Both the position numbers and the translations under genes were made by a program. From CAYGZC01 sp964354225 (GTDB lineage: Bacteria > Bacteroidota > Ignavibacteria > UBA10030 > SZUA-254), in assembly GCA_964354225.1 (NCBI GenBank), contig CAYGZC010000028.1:1-64000 (forward strand): DNA of 64,000 nucleotides. The letters are read 5' to 3'. This document shows, in pieces, positions 41,884 to 53,516 of this stretch. The stretch's first letter is position 1. The number at the start of each line of letters is the position of its first letter. Below the pieces are notes generated by a model. That model was not told the DNA's origin. It made no database searches and saw only the letters and a list, made by a program, of their open reading frames with translations.

Positions 41884-41900
41884 TTATTATCTCCTTAGTG

Positions 41901-42043
41901 GTTAAATGGCACATAATGTCCCGACGAATAAAGCAATATTTTTATGAACCTATAATTTTCATTTCAGCGTACTATAGTAGTGAGCGAGACTTTATTATCA
42001 TTGGCTTTATTTTCCATTGCCGTTATTTTATGTGTTAAGTGCA
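41901..42043 (-). repeat. attC-like imperfect hairpin element B
   Basis: Outer arms CACATAA (41910-41916) and TTATGTG (42028-42034) are exact complements. The 18-bp block at 41933-41950 matches element A with one difference, and other shared blocks follow (for example TTTCATTTCAG). It starts right after the stop of the minus-strand gene at 42053 and ends just before the ribosome site of the next gene. Confidence 0.45.
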
Positions 42044-42052
42044 GTTACGCCT

Positions 42053-42715
42053 TTATAAAACTCGCTCCATTCTCTCGACAAGCCATATGCGTCTGCCATC
42101 CGGAATCTGATGAGGGACAAGAGAGGCAACAGTCCTCGACTGTTGACCTAATCCTGTTCTGCGGAAGTCAGTGAGTTTGTAAAAGACACAGAATTGGTTG
42201 CACTGATTCCTCTCGTCAGCATCTTCTCGAATGACTAGCTCAACATATGAGTCTCGGACTAATTTACCCAATAGTCCTCTGCCCATTGCGTTGTCGGTAT
42301 AGTTAAGGCGTCTGAAAAAATTTACGTGTGGGCTAACAGACATTATGATTCCCATCGCGGGTCGAGATTCATCTTGTGCGTGTACTTCGATGATGGTAAG
42401 CCGGTTAGTCGTCCTTCCCTCGATGTCAGCCAATCGATGCACGACATCTGCAAGAATCGGGATGCCACGCGACCTTGAGTATTCTTCAATGATGCTACGC
42501 ACTTGATAGCCCGGAACATGTTCGATCTCGATCATATAACGTAAGAGATATGGAATGCAAGTATCCTCATGTGGATTCCAAGGTGGCTCCTGCAAATTGA
42601 AGAAGACCTTGCTTCCACAAGTGCAGGAGAAATAGTAAACATCCTGTCCGCAGTCGGGGCAACTTGTTCCAAAAATTTTGGTATCACAGTCGTCTCTATG
42701 TGTTGGTACTGGCAT
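42053..42715 (-). CDS. Hypothetical zinc-ribbon protein, possible integron cassette gene
   Basis: A 220-residue soluble protein with an N-terminal C19-x2-C22...C31-x-C33 zinc-ribbon-like set. The domain that follows is unrecognised. A good ribosome site (AAGGAG) precedes the ATG at 42715. It is transcribed with the same polarity as the next hypothetical gene and is separated from it only by element B. Function unknown. Confidence 0.68.
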   Translation of the reverse strand: MPVPTHRDDCDTKIFGTSCPDCGQDVYYFSCTCGSKVFFNLQEPPWNPHEDTCIPYLLRYMIEIEHVPGYQVRSIIEEYSRSRGIPILADVVHRLADIEGRTTNRLTIIEVHAQDESRPAMGIIMSVSPHVNFFRRLNYTDNAMGRGLLGKLVRDSYVELVIREDADERNQCNQFCVFYKLTDFRRTGLGQQSRTVASLVPHQIPDGRRIWLVERMERVL

Positions 42716-43018
42716 TTATTCTCCTTGTGGCGCAATTGCACTCAACTAGTGTATTAATGGATGCCGTATATCCACCCAAAATGACATTATAGACTTCCCG
42801 CATTGCAAGGGGTTATTTCGCTTTGGGCTGATGCATAGCCAAATCCAATGAATTAATAATTTTACCAAGTTTACCACTGATATGTTCTCCTCTTTTCTAT
42901 TTGTATCTCGTATAAAACTGAATAGGTGAAATTAATAAAACTCCAATGCAATATCAAGTTATTTTTTATTATAATTGAATTGATTCCATACGATTGATCC
43001 GTCTGGAAAGCAGACTAA
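42716..43018. other. Gap without a recognisable gene
   Basis: About 300 bp of AT-rich sequence upstream of the cassette-like gene. No open frame with coding character, no clear third copy of the attC-like repeat and no convincing terminator were seen. Confidence 0.5.
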
Positions 43019-43369
43019 TCAGCTTCCCCGTTGACCGCCACGCCGGATAGCAGTTGGTCCGCGAAATGTTCCGGTGCTCTTCGGTATATGAATTCCGGAT
43101 CTACCGGCTTCTTGTGTATGGAATACATCTCCGGGTTTTAGAATTCTGACCCTTATCGGTTTTCCCTGAATCTCTTTCCCGCGCAAACCCTCAACTGCCT
43201 CGCGGGCTTCTGATTTCACCGTCATAACAACGATGCCGTATCCGTCCGATGTATTCGTTTTTTTGTTTCGCCCGATAGTTGCTTTTTTGACTGCACCGAA
43301 TGGTTCGAACATTTTTTTCAATTCGTCATCAGTATATTCCAAAGGTATATTTCCAATATAGATTTGCAT
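43019..43369 (-). CDS. RRM-domain RNA-binding protein
   Basis: A 116-residue protein with a single RNA recognition motif. The RNP2-like strand QIYIGNIPL is at residues 2-10 and the RNP1-like segment DGYGIVVM is near 42-49. A short Gly/Arg-containing tail ends RRGGQRGS. This is the typical bacterial RRM/Rbp type, found in cyanobacteria and Bacteroidota as cold- or stress-associated RNA chaperones. RNP1 here lacks one of the usual aromatic residues (GYGIVVM against G-x-GFVxF). Confidence 0.85.
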   Translation of the reverse strand: MQIYIGNIPLEYTDDELKKMFEPFGAVKKATIGRNKKTNTSDGYGIVVMTVKSEAREAVEGLRGKEIQGKPIRVRILKPGDVFHTQEAGRSGIHIPKSTGTFRGPTAIRRGGQRGS

Positions 43370-43544
43370 TTTTGTGCCCTGTTCTATTATTTAGTCGAAA
43401 TACTCGTATGATTAAAAGGTAGGGAAAAACATCCTAACATTCAACCAACAACTTTATTAATATCTCGAACAACATTTTGAGATATTAAGCAGAAATCCCA
43501 TGAATTAAAAATCCCAATCGATTGATCGGGATTCTATAATCTTC

Positions 43545-43614
43545 GCTCCGCAGGCATCAGCCTTTGGCTGAGAACTTGCATCTCGTTCCAAAGGAACAGG
43601 ATAACAGCCGGATG
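43545..43614 (-). pseudogene. Degenerate tRNA-Asn-like 3' fragment
   Basis: On the minus strand it contains the tRNA-Asn pieces CATCCGGCTGTTA and GCAAGTTC, and CCTGCGGAG at the acceptor end. An extra hairpin (GTTCC-TTT-GGAAC) sits between them. It directly follows the GIY-YIG stop codon. It shares 43 nt with 44013-44055 at high identity. Confidence 0.5.
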
Positions 43615-43872
43615 TTATAAATCTAATTTCCCATTAATTAATCGGTGAATCTTCTCTTTATTCTTCCAACTTTTAATTAACCGCTCAAACGATATTGCTT
43701 CACTTCGCGTATTATACCCTTTCGTAAAAACCAATTCCCGTGGACGGTACTTTGATGTGTAACCCTTCTCTATCGTGTTATGAAATTCCAATCTTTTGCT
43801 TGGATTCTTAGATTGGCCAACATAATATTTATCTGCTGATTTTGAATGAAGAATATAAATCCAATATCCCAT
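43615..43872 (-). CDS. GIY-YIG nuclease-domain protein (UPF0213-like)
   Basis: An 85-residue single-domain protein with the WIYIL...YYVGQS motif of the GIY-YIG fold and a conserved Arg in PSKRLEFHN. The start at 43872 (MGYWIYIL) is chosen because relatives begin there; the longer open frame runs into the tRNA-Asn gene. Such small proteins are common and of uncertain role. Its position between tRNA-Asn and a tRNA-Asn-like fragment suggests arrival by insertion next to the tRNA. Confidence 0.82.
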   Translation of the reverse strand: MGYWIYILHSKSADKYYVGQSKNPSKRLEFHNTIEKGYTSKYRPRELVFTKGYNTRSEAISFERLIKSWKNKEKIHRLINGKLDL

Positions 43873-43911
43873 AAAATCAAAATCCCATCTATTCTGATGT
43901 GACTCCTTTGG

Positions 43912-43983
43912 CTCCGCAGGCAAGACTCGAACTTGCAACCCTCCGGTTAACAGCCGGATGCTCTACCATTGAGCTACTGCGGA
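43912..43983 (-). tRNA. tRNA-Asn (anticodon GTT)
   Basis: The reverse strand folds as a full cloverleaf of 72 nt. The acceptor stem is TCCGCAG/CTGCGGA. The D arm is GCTCAATGGTAGAGC, the anticodon arm CCGG-CTGTTAA-CCGG (anticodon complement at 43949-43951), and the T arm has GTTCGAGTC. CCA is encoded at 43909-43911. Confidence 0.95.
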
Positions 43984-44012
43984 ATATATTTTATTTTCTA
44001 CCTTAATCCCTT

Positions 44013-44100
44013 GAACTTGTATCCCATTCCAAAGGAACGGGATAACAGCCGGATGTACCAACGGTATCCCCTTGGGACTCCACCATGGAACTGCTGCGGA
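44013..44100 (-). pseudogene. Degenerate tRNA-Asn-like copy upstream of tRNA-Asn
   Basis: On the minus strand it begins TCCGCAG and CATGGTGGAG, like the 5' half of tRNA-Asn. A stretch of about 23 nt is inserted, then CATCCGGCTGTTA and the same GTTCC-TTT-GGAA hairpin seen at 43581-43604. It cannot form a complete tRNA. The rest of 43873-44310 holds the tRNA, this copy and the clpC promoter. Confidence 0.5.
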
Positions 44101-44197
44101 ATTAATTAACTTTAATTTTGCTAATTAATTTCGATTGTTTTAAAGCGAATGTGAATAAATATATGAAAATCCCTCCCGAAAGTCAATCATTCAGTAT

Positions 44198-44226
44198 TTG
44201 ACTAATCCTACCTATTTAACTATATT
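44198..44226 (+). promoter_or_regulatory. Sigma-70-like promoter of clpC
   Basis: TTGACT (-35) and TATATT (-10) separated by 17 bp, about 85 bp before the clpC ATG. Confidence 0.45.
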
Positions 44227-44310
44227 GACTTAGAAAATGGAATGATAATCCATTAAAATCTGTTCTAATTAATAGAAACACCAATTATCAGAGAAAATCA
44301 GGATTATTAA

Positions 44311-46812
<2,502 letters not shown>

Positions 46813-46830
46813 ACCTCTTATTAATATTTT

Positions 46831-46870
46831 CAACCCCCGTCCGAGAAGTTGTTGTGATGGGGGTTTTTCT
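46831..46870 (+). terminator. Rho-independent terminator after clpC
   Basis: AACCCCC and GGGGGTT arms followed by TTTTTC, 20 bp after the stop codon. Confidence 0.85.
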
Positions 46871-46883
46871 ATTTTAAATTCAA

Positions 46884-47912
46884 ATGGTATTATCGAAGAA
46901 AAATCCAAGGGTACGGGAATTATCATTCCAGTCATTTTTAAATAAAAAGGTTAACGAGCTTGAGCTGCGCCCGGAAGGTACACTCCGTGAATGCTTGATA
47001 GAGTTGCGGCACGAGCTGATGAAGAAGCATATCGCTTTCTTCCCGCACTTTTATTTTGGCGATGAACCATGGGGCTGCATCGACAGAACCGGTTCGGTTG
47101 AAATTCCATTCTATCTTGCTAACAATAAACTCCGTCGGCTTGCCGAAAAGTATTATCTTTCCTACTCCAAAGAAGAGATCAAGATGATATTGCGGCACGA
47201 AACGGGTCATGCACTCAATTATGCTTATAAACTCTGGATAAGAGAAGATTGGAAACAATTATTTGGAAGATTTAGACAATCATACCGTCCATTTTATCAC
47301 TTTAATACTACAAGTAAAGATTTTGTTAGATACCTTCATTACGTTGGTCATCCACACTACGCACAAAAACACCCTGATGAGGATTTTGCAGAAACATTCG
47401 CAGTCTGGCTCGACCCGACATCGAAGTGGAAATGGAATTATAAACTCTGGAATAGAGCTATGGAGAAACTCCGATTCGTTGATTTACTGTTCGGGCATGA
47501 ACAAATTGCATCGAAGCGTCCATTGAGAGTTCGATATACAGAGACAGACAATTACCGTAACATTATCTCAACTGTAGCTGAATATTTCGAGATCGAACGA
47601 AAGATTGATCCACGGGTGAAAGAGTATACCGAAGACCTCAAGCAAATATTTTCCGATGTGAGCACAAAATCCCATCGTTTGATCAGGGCAGATTTATTTA
47701 TTCAGCATTACACTAAATATTTAGAGGAAGAGTTGTTCACCTGGATTGCGAAAGCAGATCGGCGGGATATTCGAAAGTATCTGCGTGAAGTGCAAACGCT
47801 TTGCTCGATAAACAATCTGCATCTTCAGCCCGACCAAGCAACTGAAAAGCTGGTAGAGCTTGTGATCGTTTCAACCTACCACGTTCTGAAACGATTGAGA
47901 TTTATAAGATAG
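46884..47912 (+). CDS. Putative zinc metallopeptidase (Peptidase_Mx-like)
   Basis: A 342-residue cytoplasmic protein with a zincin HExxH site (LRHETGHAL, near residues 108-116) and a downstream EDFAETFAVWLDP segment that provides a further ligand. This layout is that of the putative zinc-binding metallopeptidase family (PF15887-like). There is no signal peptide. It begins just after the clpC terminator, so separate expression is likely. The substrate is unknown. Confidence 0.78.
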   Translation: MVLSKKNPRVRELSFQSFLNKKVNELELRPEGTLRECLIELRHELMKKHIAFFPHFYFGDEPWGCIDRTGSVEIPFYLANNKLRRLAEKYYLSYSKEEIKMILRHETGHALNYAYKLWIREDWKQLFGRFRQSYRPFYHFNTTSKDFVRYLHYVGHPHYAQKHPDEDFAETFAVWLDPTSKWKWNYKLWNRAMEKLRFVDLLFGHEQIASKRPLRVRYTETDNYRNIISTVAEYFEIERKIDPRVKEYTEDLKQIFSDVSTKSHRLIRADLFIQHYTKYLEEELFTWIAKADRRDIRKYLREVQTLCSINNLHLQPDQATEKLVELVIVSTYHVLKRLRFIR

Positions 47913-47925
47913 GAAACCTTCTGTC

Positions 47926-47973
47926 AACCCCCCGAAGGTTTCCCGTTCTTGCATCAAGAACCTTCGGGGGGTT
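47926..47973. terminator. Bidirectional hairpin between convergent genes
   Basis: A perfect 15-bp inverted repeat (AACCCCCCGAAGGTT and its complement at 47959-47973), with a partial extra AACCTTC arm at 47915. It sits between the converging metallopeptidase and mannosidase genes. No T-run follows on either side. Confidence 0.55.
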
Positions 47974-47990
47974 AGACGATATCAGCTGTT

Positions 47991-50900
47991 TTAGAAATCA
48001 ACTTTAATCGTTACAATTCCATTTTTCATCGTTTTTACTTTCACAACATTCTTTTCAAACCACACTGCACTTCCGTCTTGTTCTAAAAAGTTTGAGGTGA
48101 AAGCTTTCTTCGGAGTCTGAGGTAGTGTCAACACTGCATCAGTTTCTTCACCTTTTGCATCGTACCACTGGAAAATCCAGGCATCAGAATCTTCTGCCTT
48201 TTTAATTGTGGTAAGAACTAAGTTCGAGGGCTCCAATTTCACGAGCGAGTTTGATGCCGGGAGTTTCCCCCTGTGTTTATCACTTATTACTGCAATCATC
48301 GGATCGTTAAATTCGTACCCTTTCTGCGTTGTGCTTGATTGCTGCCAATTTTTACTATGAGGGTAAAGTGCATACCGAATAGAATGTTTCCCGCGGTCAG
48401 CAGTTGGGTCGGGCCACTTAGGCGAGCGAAGAAGCGAGAGCCGCATAACGTTTCCTTTGATATCGTAACCGTATTTTGATGTATTCAATAAACTTACGCC
48501 AAAATCGTTCTGCGAAAGATCAGCCCAGCGCTGGGCGGGGACTTCTACCTTTGCACTGTCCCAGCTATCGCGCCATTGAGTTGAACGTTGGATTGTTCCG
48601 TAAGGAATTTCGTACGTTGCCACCGTGTTGCTTACTGAAACAGGAAACGCAACCTTCAGCATGGTTTTCTCTTCCCACCAATCAACATCCGTCTTGAAAT
48701 CGATGTAATCAATGCCGTCATACAACGAGATGTCTTGGGTGAAAAACGTGTTTGGGTAATCTTGCGTTGGCGCTTCTTTCTTCACGCCCGGTTTAAGATA
48801 ATCAGAAATTATTCGCAGAGTCGCACGCACCGGTCCATACTCCACAACTTCAATCTTACGGAGAGTTGTTGGGAACTTCACGCCCGTTAATCCAATATTC
48901 CATGCATCCCAAGCTGATGGTTTATCTTCGAGCATTTGAAGCTGGTTGCCATTTCCGGCTAAAATTTCTTTTCCATTTAGCTTGTCGATTATACTTTTCA
49001 CCTCCCCAGTCATCTCATCGATGGTAACGAAGAAGAATTCATTTTCAATAGAAGCCACCGATATTTCCAGATTCTTTGCCTTGACTGTTGACTTTTGTTT
49101 TCTCATCTCGTACAGTTTATACCCAAGCGAAGGAACACTCTCTGCTTTAAAGAAAATCTCGCGGTTGTATTTATCTTTTTGAATAGTTTGCGATGGAACT
49201 TCTTTTCCCTGAAGATCAAAGATGCTGTACTCATTATTGTCAGCTTCGGGAAGCTGGAGAGTTACAATACTTGCTCGTTCCCACGAAAGCGGATTGAAGA
49301 CTAGTAATGGTTCACCTTTCTTTACGGTTGATGTGTTAATTTGATTTGAAAGATAGGTGAGAGATTTCTTAAGCTCGAATGTACCGATAGCTTCCGATTG
49401 TTTATACCGTTCAGGTGCATCAATGTACACTTCTCGAATACTGGAACCGGGAAGAATGTCATGAAATTGATTAAACAGAACATTCTTCCACGCTTCTTCG
49501 AGATCGGCAGCGTTGTACTTACCACCGAACATAGCGGCAAGAGAAGAAAATTTCTCAACATTAGTTAGAAGAACCTCACACTTACGATTCCACTCTTTAC
49601 CTTTTGCCTGTGTTGTGAAAGTTCCTTGATGATACTCAAGATAAAGCTCGTCTTTCCAAACAGGTAGAGTGGTAAGATTTTGTTTTTTCAGCCAATCGAG
49701 ATATTGTGTTGTTGTGCCGTATTCAATGGAAGGATAAATATCAAGTGTTTTCAGATGCTCGATACGATCTATCATATCGTTAGATGGTCCACCACCATGG
49801 TCACCGACACCGAAGAGGATCATCATTTTCGTGAAGCCGGTGTTTGCATCGAATTGGCGCACCCAATCAACTAAACGGTAAGGATCATCGACAGTGTTCA
49901 CGTAATCGAAAGGGAAATAACTCAAAACGCGAGAACCATCAGGGCTCTCCCACCAGAAAACTCGGTATGGAAAAACATTCGTTTCATTCCATCCTATTTT
50001 CTGCGTGATGAATGCATCAATACCAGCATTGATGCAGAACTGCGGCATATTCCAATTGTAACCGAATGAATCAGGATTCCAGCCAATCTTTACATCTACA
50101 CCAAACTTTTCTTTGAAGTAACGCTTGGCATAAAGAAGATGCCTCATCCACGATTCACCGCTCGGTAAATTGCAATCCGGCTCAATCCACATACCGCCAA
50201 TTATTTCCCATCGACCATCTTTAATTCTCGGGATCATCCGTTTAAATACATCGGGGTAGTACTGCTCCATCCAATCGTAGTACGCTGCAGAACTTTGTGT
50301 ATATGTGAAATCGGGGCGAGTATCCATCATGCTAAGCACAGAAGCGAAAGTATTTTTACAAACCTCAATCGTTTCTCGCTCACGCCAAAGCCAGGCGGCA
50401 TCGATATGAGCATTTGCATCGAAGAAAATTGTGTATCGCTTGGCGAAATCACTGACCGGCTTTAACTGTGCGCGAATTTTATCAAGTGAAGCCGTGAATT
50501 TATCCAAATCACCAGAAGCAAGTGGTTGTACATCCACTTCACCGGCAAGTTTCTGGAGAAGATTATTCAAACGGATTTTCTCCTCACGATCCATATTCGA
50601 TTTATCGATACCCGGGTCTTGTTTCCTTCGAGCATTAGTTTGGTATGTATCGAAGCTTAACAATTTCTGTCCGACACGAATGCTGGTGGAAAAATCCTGG
50701 ACCATCTGGCTGATTTTCTTTGATCGCTCCGATTCGATTTCCGCTCGAATCAAACGCAGCGGTCCACCAGTATTAATTGCTTTTACCGCAACCAAGAATT
50801 TCTGCCCGGGTTTGGCATCCTTCGTCAGCTCGAACTCTCCGTCCCAGGGAAAATATCCTTTGCTCTCTCCATTCACCCACAGATAACCGTAATCATCAAC

Positions 50901-51215
50901 TGATACCAGAAACTTCACTGCACCACTCACCGGCTGTCCCAAGATCTGATCGGGTATAACAAATTCCTTCCTGATCCAGCATGAATCGGGATAGATGCGT
51001 TGGTCTAGTTTTAGATTCTCCCATTTCGAATCATCGAAATCGGATTTTGTGGGATCGCCGGTTATCGGCTGTTTCAAGTCGGGACTTGCTTTCCAGTTGT
51101 TAAACGAAATGGTTCCAAGTGAATCTAGCGAATGCACGACTTTATCGACTTGAGTTTGAGCAAACATTGAGAAAGGCAAAAGGCAAAAAACAAAAATTAA
51201 GAACAGGGTTTTCAT
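47991..51215 (-). CDS. Glycoside hydrolase family 38 alpha-mannosidase, exported
   Basis: A 1,074-residue enzyme. The start at 51215 is chosen because it has AAGGA seven bases upstream and a clear signal peptide (MKTLFLIFVFCLLPFSMFAQ); an in-frame ATG further up lacks both. A beta-sandwich domain precedes the GH38 catalytic domain, which shows NAHIDAAWLWRERET (zinc ligands), GGMWIEPDCNLPSGES and GWNPDSFGYNWNMPQF. The family mid-domain and C-terminal beta domains follow. It cleaves alpha-mannosides, probably in the periplasm. It is last in a minus-strand series with a TPR membrane protein and a sugar importer. Confidence 0.92.
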   Translation of the reverse strand: MKTLFLIFVFCLLPFSMFAQTQVDKVVHSLDSLGTISFNNWKASPDLKQPITGDPTKSDFDDSKWENLKLDQRIYPDSCWIRKEFVIPDQILGQPVSGAVKFLVSVDDYGYLWVNGESKGYFPWDGEFELTKDAKPGQKFLVAVKAINTGGPLRLIRAEIESERSKKISQMVQDFSTSIRVGQKLLSFDTYQTNARRKQDPGIDKSNMDREEKIRLNNLLQKLAGEVDVQPLASGDLDKFTASLDKIRAQLKPVSDFAKRYTIFFDANAHIDAAWLWRERETIEVCKNTFASVLSMMDTRPDFTYTQSSAAYYDWMEQYYPDVFKRMIPRIKDGRWEIIGGMWIEPDCNLPSGESWMRHLLYAKRYFKEKFGVDVKIGWNPDSFGYNWNMPQFCINAGIDAFITQKIGWNETNVFPYRVFWWESPDGSRVLSYFPFDYVNTVDDPYRLVDWVRQFDANTGFTKMMILFGVGDHGGGPSNDMIDRIEHLKTLDIYPSIEYGTTTQYLDWLKKQNLTTLPVWKDELYLEYHQGTFTTQAKGKEWNRKCEVLLTNVEKFSSLAAMFGGKYNAADLEEAWKNVLFNQFHDILPGSSIREVYIDAPERYKQSEAIGTFELKKSLTYLSNQINTSTVKKGEPLLVFNPLSWERASIVTLQLPEADNNEYSIFDLQGKEVPSQTIQKDKYNREIFFKAESVPSLGYKLYEMRKQKSTVKAKNLEISVASIENEFFFVTIDEMTGEVKSIIDKLNGKEILAGNGNQLQMLEDKPSAWDAWNIGLTGVKFPTTLRKIEVVEYGPVRATLRIISDYLKPGVKKEAPTQDYPNTFFTQDISLYDGIDYIDFKTDVDWWEEKTMLKVAFPVSVSNTVATYEIPYGTIQRSTQWRDSWDSAKVEVPAQRWADLSQNDFGVSLLNTSKYGYDIKGNVMRLSLLRSPKWPDPTADRGKHSIRYALYPHSKNWQQSSTTQKGYEFNDPMIAVISDKHRGKLPASNSLVKLEPSNLVLTTIKKAEDSDAWIFQWYDAKGEETDAVLTLPQTPKKAFTSNFLEQDGSAVWFEKNVVKVKTMKNGIVTIKVDF

Positions 51216-51317
51216 TGTGGATTCCTTAAATAAATGGTTAATTTTATTGTTGTGAAACAAATTTTTCCAGGTTTAAATGTAGAATTAAACTTTTACATGC
51301 GTAAACTGAATAGATGC

Positions 51318-53345
51318 TTATTTAAGAGATTGAAGTATCCTTCGTATCTCAGGTGCATTAGCGTCATCCGGTGAAATTTCAAGATACTTTTGCCAGTATA
51401 ATTTCGCCTCAGCCACTTTTTTTAACTGAAAATAACAATTGCCTGCACCTAAATATGCATCGGCGAAGTTAGAATTAAACTCTATCGCAGATAGAAAATT
51501 CTTAAGTGCTTCCTGGATATCATCTTTACCCTGCAGATAGACAACACCCATTGTATGATAAGCAGCAGCTAATTCTGGATTTAGCTCGAGCGCTTTTTGC
51601 AATGCAATAATTGCCTCATCATATCTTTGAGCCGCCGCATAGGCGATACCCGTGTTCAAGTATATATCAGGATTTGTTGTTCCGACCTTAATAGCTTTTT
51701 CATTGTAACGTAATTCATTACTTCGATCCCCATGTAAAGAATAGACATGTGCTAAACTTCCCCATATTCTGGAATTCGCTGAATCTACCTCAAGAAATTT
51801 TCTAAAATATTTAATAGCGTTATCTGCATCCATTCGTGAGCGGTAAAATATTGCAAGCTCTTCATAAGCAGAGGTCCTCGCGCTTGGTGACCACAGTTTT
51901 TGATCCGGCAAAGTATTGAATCGTTCTATAGCTCTTGCTTCATCTGCATTAACCAAAATAAAACTTGCACTATGAAGCAAAGTCATGCCAAAAATCATAA
52001 CAACCATTCGACGTTTTAGCATTAAGTTATCCGGACAATAATTTCCCCAATTCGCAGCCGCCACTATTATTCCCACATTAAATACCGCAAAGATATCCCA
52101 ATCTCTGCTCATACCTATCTCGCTGTTGAATAAAACAATAAAACTTAAAGAACAGCCCGCGATAAGGAATAGAAATACCTGTTGATTGTTAATCGATTGT
52201 ACCTTGTGTTTCCATATAAACAATGCTACAAGTAGTAATAATGGATAAGGAGAAAGCAAACCCTGTAAGTTACCAAGATTTATTAAATGTGCGAATGAAA
52301 AAAGTGAATATGCTTTATAATAATCTTGAGCAGTACCAAACACAAGAAGGTGCTTCCCACTTTTTGAAAACACATTATAAAAAGTATCAAATGAAAAGCC
52401 GCACATCCACAGCGACACCATAGCTGCCGAACACATAACAATTGTAGAAATTACCAGTCTTGACCAATGCCCCTGTCGAATATTTTGAATAAACAAGTAG
52501 AGCAACGTTGGCAGCAAACATAGTGTGCCGAAGTGAAGTGTAAATAATATTCCATACATCACAACAGGAAATACGACGCTCATGTCGCCATGAAGAGAAG
52601 CAATTGCCAGCCCAAAATATAGCAATAATCCAAAATAGAGTGGTGTATAAACTTCGACATATCCAAAGAATAGCTGAATGCCTCCGGATGTAATTATGAA
52701 AAGAAAGATTAGCACTCTATCTATTTCCGATTCAGCAAGATATTTAACAAGCCGAGTGAGCACTAAAACACTTCCTATTCCAAACGTAATACTTGTAAAC
52801 TGAATAGGGAATTCATTGCTTATAAAAATTCCAAGCGAAGAGAGCATCTGAGCTGTTTTCAACAAAATGAAGCCAGAAAGAGGTTCATTTTTAAATATCG
52901 CAACATCAACATCTCCAGCCAAACCCTTTTGGATGATTCGTGCAACAAGACTTCCATCTCCCAAAAGAAAGAACCGCTCACGGAAAAACCAATAAACAAT
53001 TCCGGAGCAAATGACACAACCGACGAGAATTAAAATTCTGATAGATTTATTTTGCATGCGAATATTTGCATTTATCTTCTCAAGAATCCGCAATATCATC
53101 ATTTGAGTAGATGGTATCATCAACAATACCATCAGCAAAGGAATACCCACCTTAAAAATTATCGGAAGGAATGCAAGCTGATGAAAACCCCAATTTGCCG
53201 CTGTTGGATAAAACAGAGCAACAATTTGAAAGAAAATAAAAATACCACTCACGGCGACAATGATGAAGTACAACATTGTAAAACCTGAAAAACCTTCGAA
53301 TTTTTTTTGTCTACCCGGAATAGGTTCCTTTTTTTGTATCGTCAT
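51318..53345 (-). CDS. Polytopic membrane protein with C-terminal TPR repeats
   Basis: A 675-residue protein with about ten to twelve hydrophobic helices in the first 450 residues, including the early RERFFLLGDGSL segment. The soluble C-terminal part has about five tetratricopeptide repeats (for example NPELAAAYHTMGVVYLQGKDDIQEAL). This arrangement resembles membrane glycosyltransferase-like or O-antigen/protein-O-mannosylation-type proteins with TPR tails, but no catalytic motif is certain. Function unknown. Confidence 0.72.
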   Translation of the reverse strand: MTIQKKEPIPGRQKKFEGFSGFTMLYFIIVAVSGIFIFFQIVALFYPTAANWGFHQLAFLPIIFKVGIPLLMVLLMIPSTQMMILRILEKINANIRMQNKSIRILILVGCVICSGIVYWFFRERFFLLGDGSLVARIIQKGLAGDVDVAIFKNEPLSGFILLKTAQMLSSLGIFISNEFPIQFTSITFGIGSVLVLTRLVKYLAESEIDRVLIFLFIITSGGIQLFFGYVEVYTPLYFGLLLYFGLAIASLHGDMSVVFPVVMYGILFTLHFGTLCLLPTLLYLFIQNIRQGHWSRLVISTIVMCSAAMVSLWMCGFSFDTFYNVFSKSGKHLLVFGTAQDYYKAYSLFSFAHLINLGNLQGLLSPYPLLLLVALFIWKHKVQSINNQQVFLFLIAGCSLSFIVLFNSEIGMSRDWDIFAVFNVGIIVAAANWGNYCPDNLMLKRRMVVMIFGMTLLHSASFILVNADEARAIERFNTLPDQKLWSPSARTSAYEELAIFYRSRMDADNAIKYFRKFLEVDSANSRIWGSLAHVYSLHGDRSNELRYNEKAIKVGTTNPDIYLNTGIAYAAAQRYDEAIIALQKALELNPELAAAYHTMGVVYLQGKDDIQEALKNFLSAIEFNSNFADAYLGAGNCYFQLKKVAEAKLYWQKYLEISPDDANAPEIRRILQSLK

Positions 53346-53516
53346 TGTTTTACAATCTCATTGCTGAATAGATCGGAGCTTTTCGCGGATTGTGGATGCA
53401 TCAATATTTTATGGATCCAGTTCCAAGAATCCGTGGATTAGTTGAATCAATCGCAATAACTTTTGATTGTGTTCTGGAAAACTTAACTGTATTATTCATC
53501 GTATCTATAATCATTT

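Noticed and set aside
41050..43018. Integron integrase gene
   Set aside because: No open frame in or near the cassette-like region resembles a tyrosine recombinase, so only a possible integrase-less array can be claimed.
51216..51260. Upstream start of the alpha-mannosidase
   Set aside because: It would bury the signal peptide behind 15 polar residues, and a ribosome site precedes 51215.
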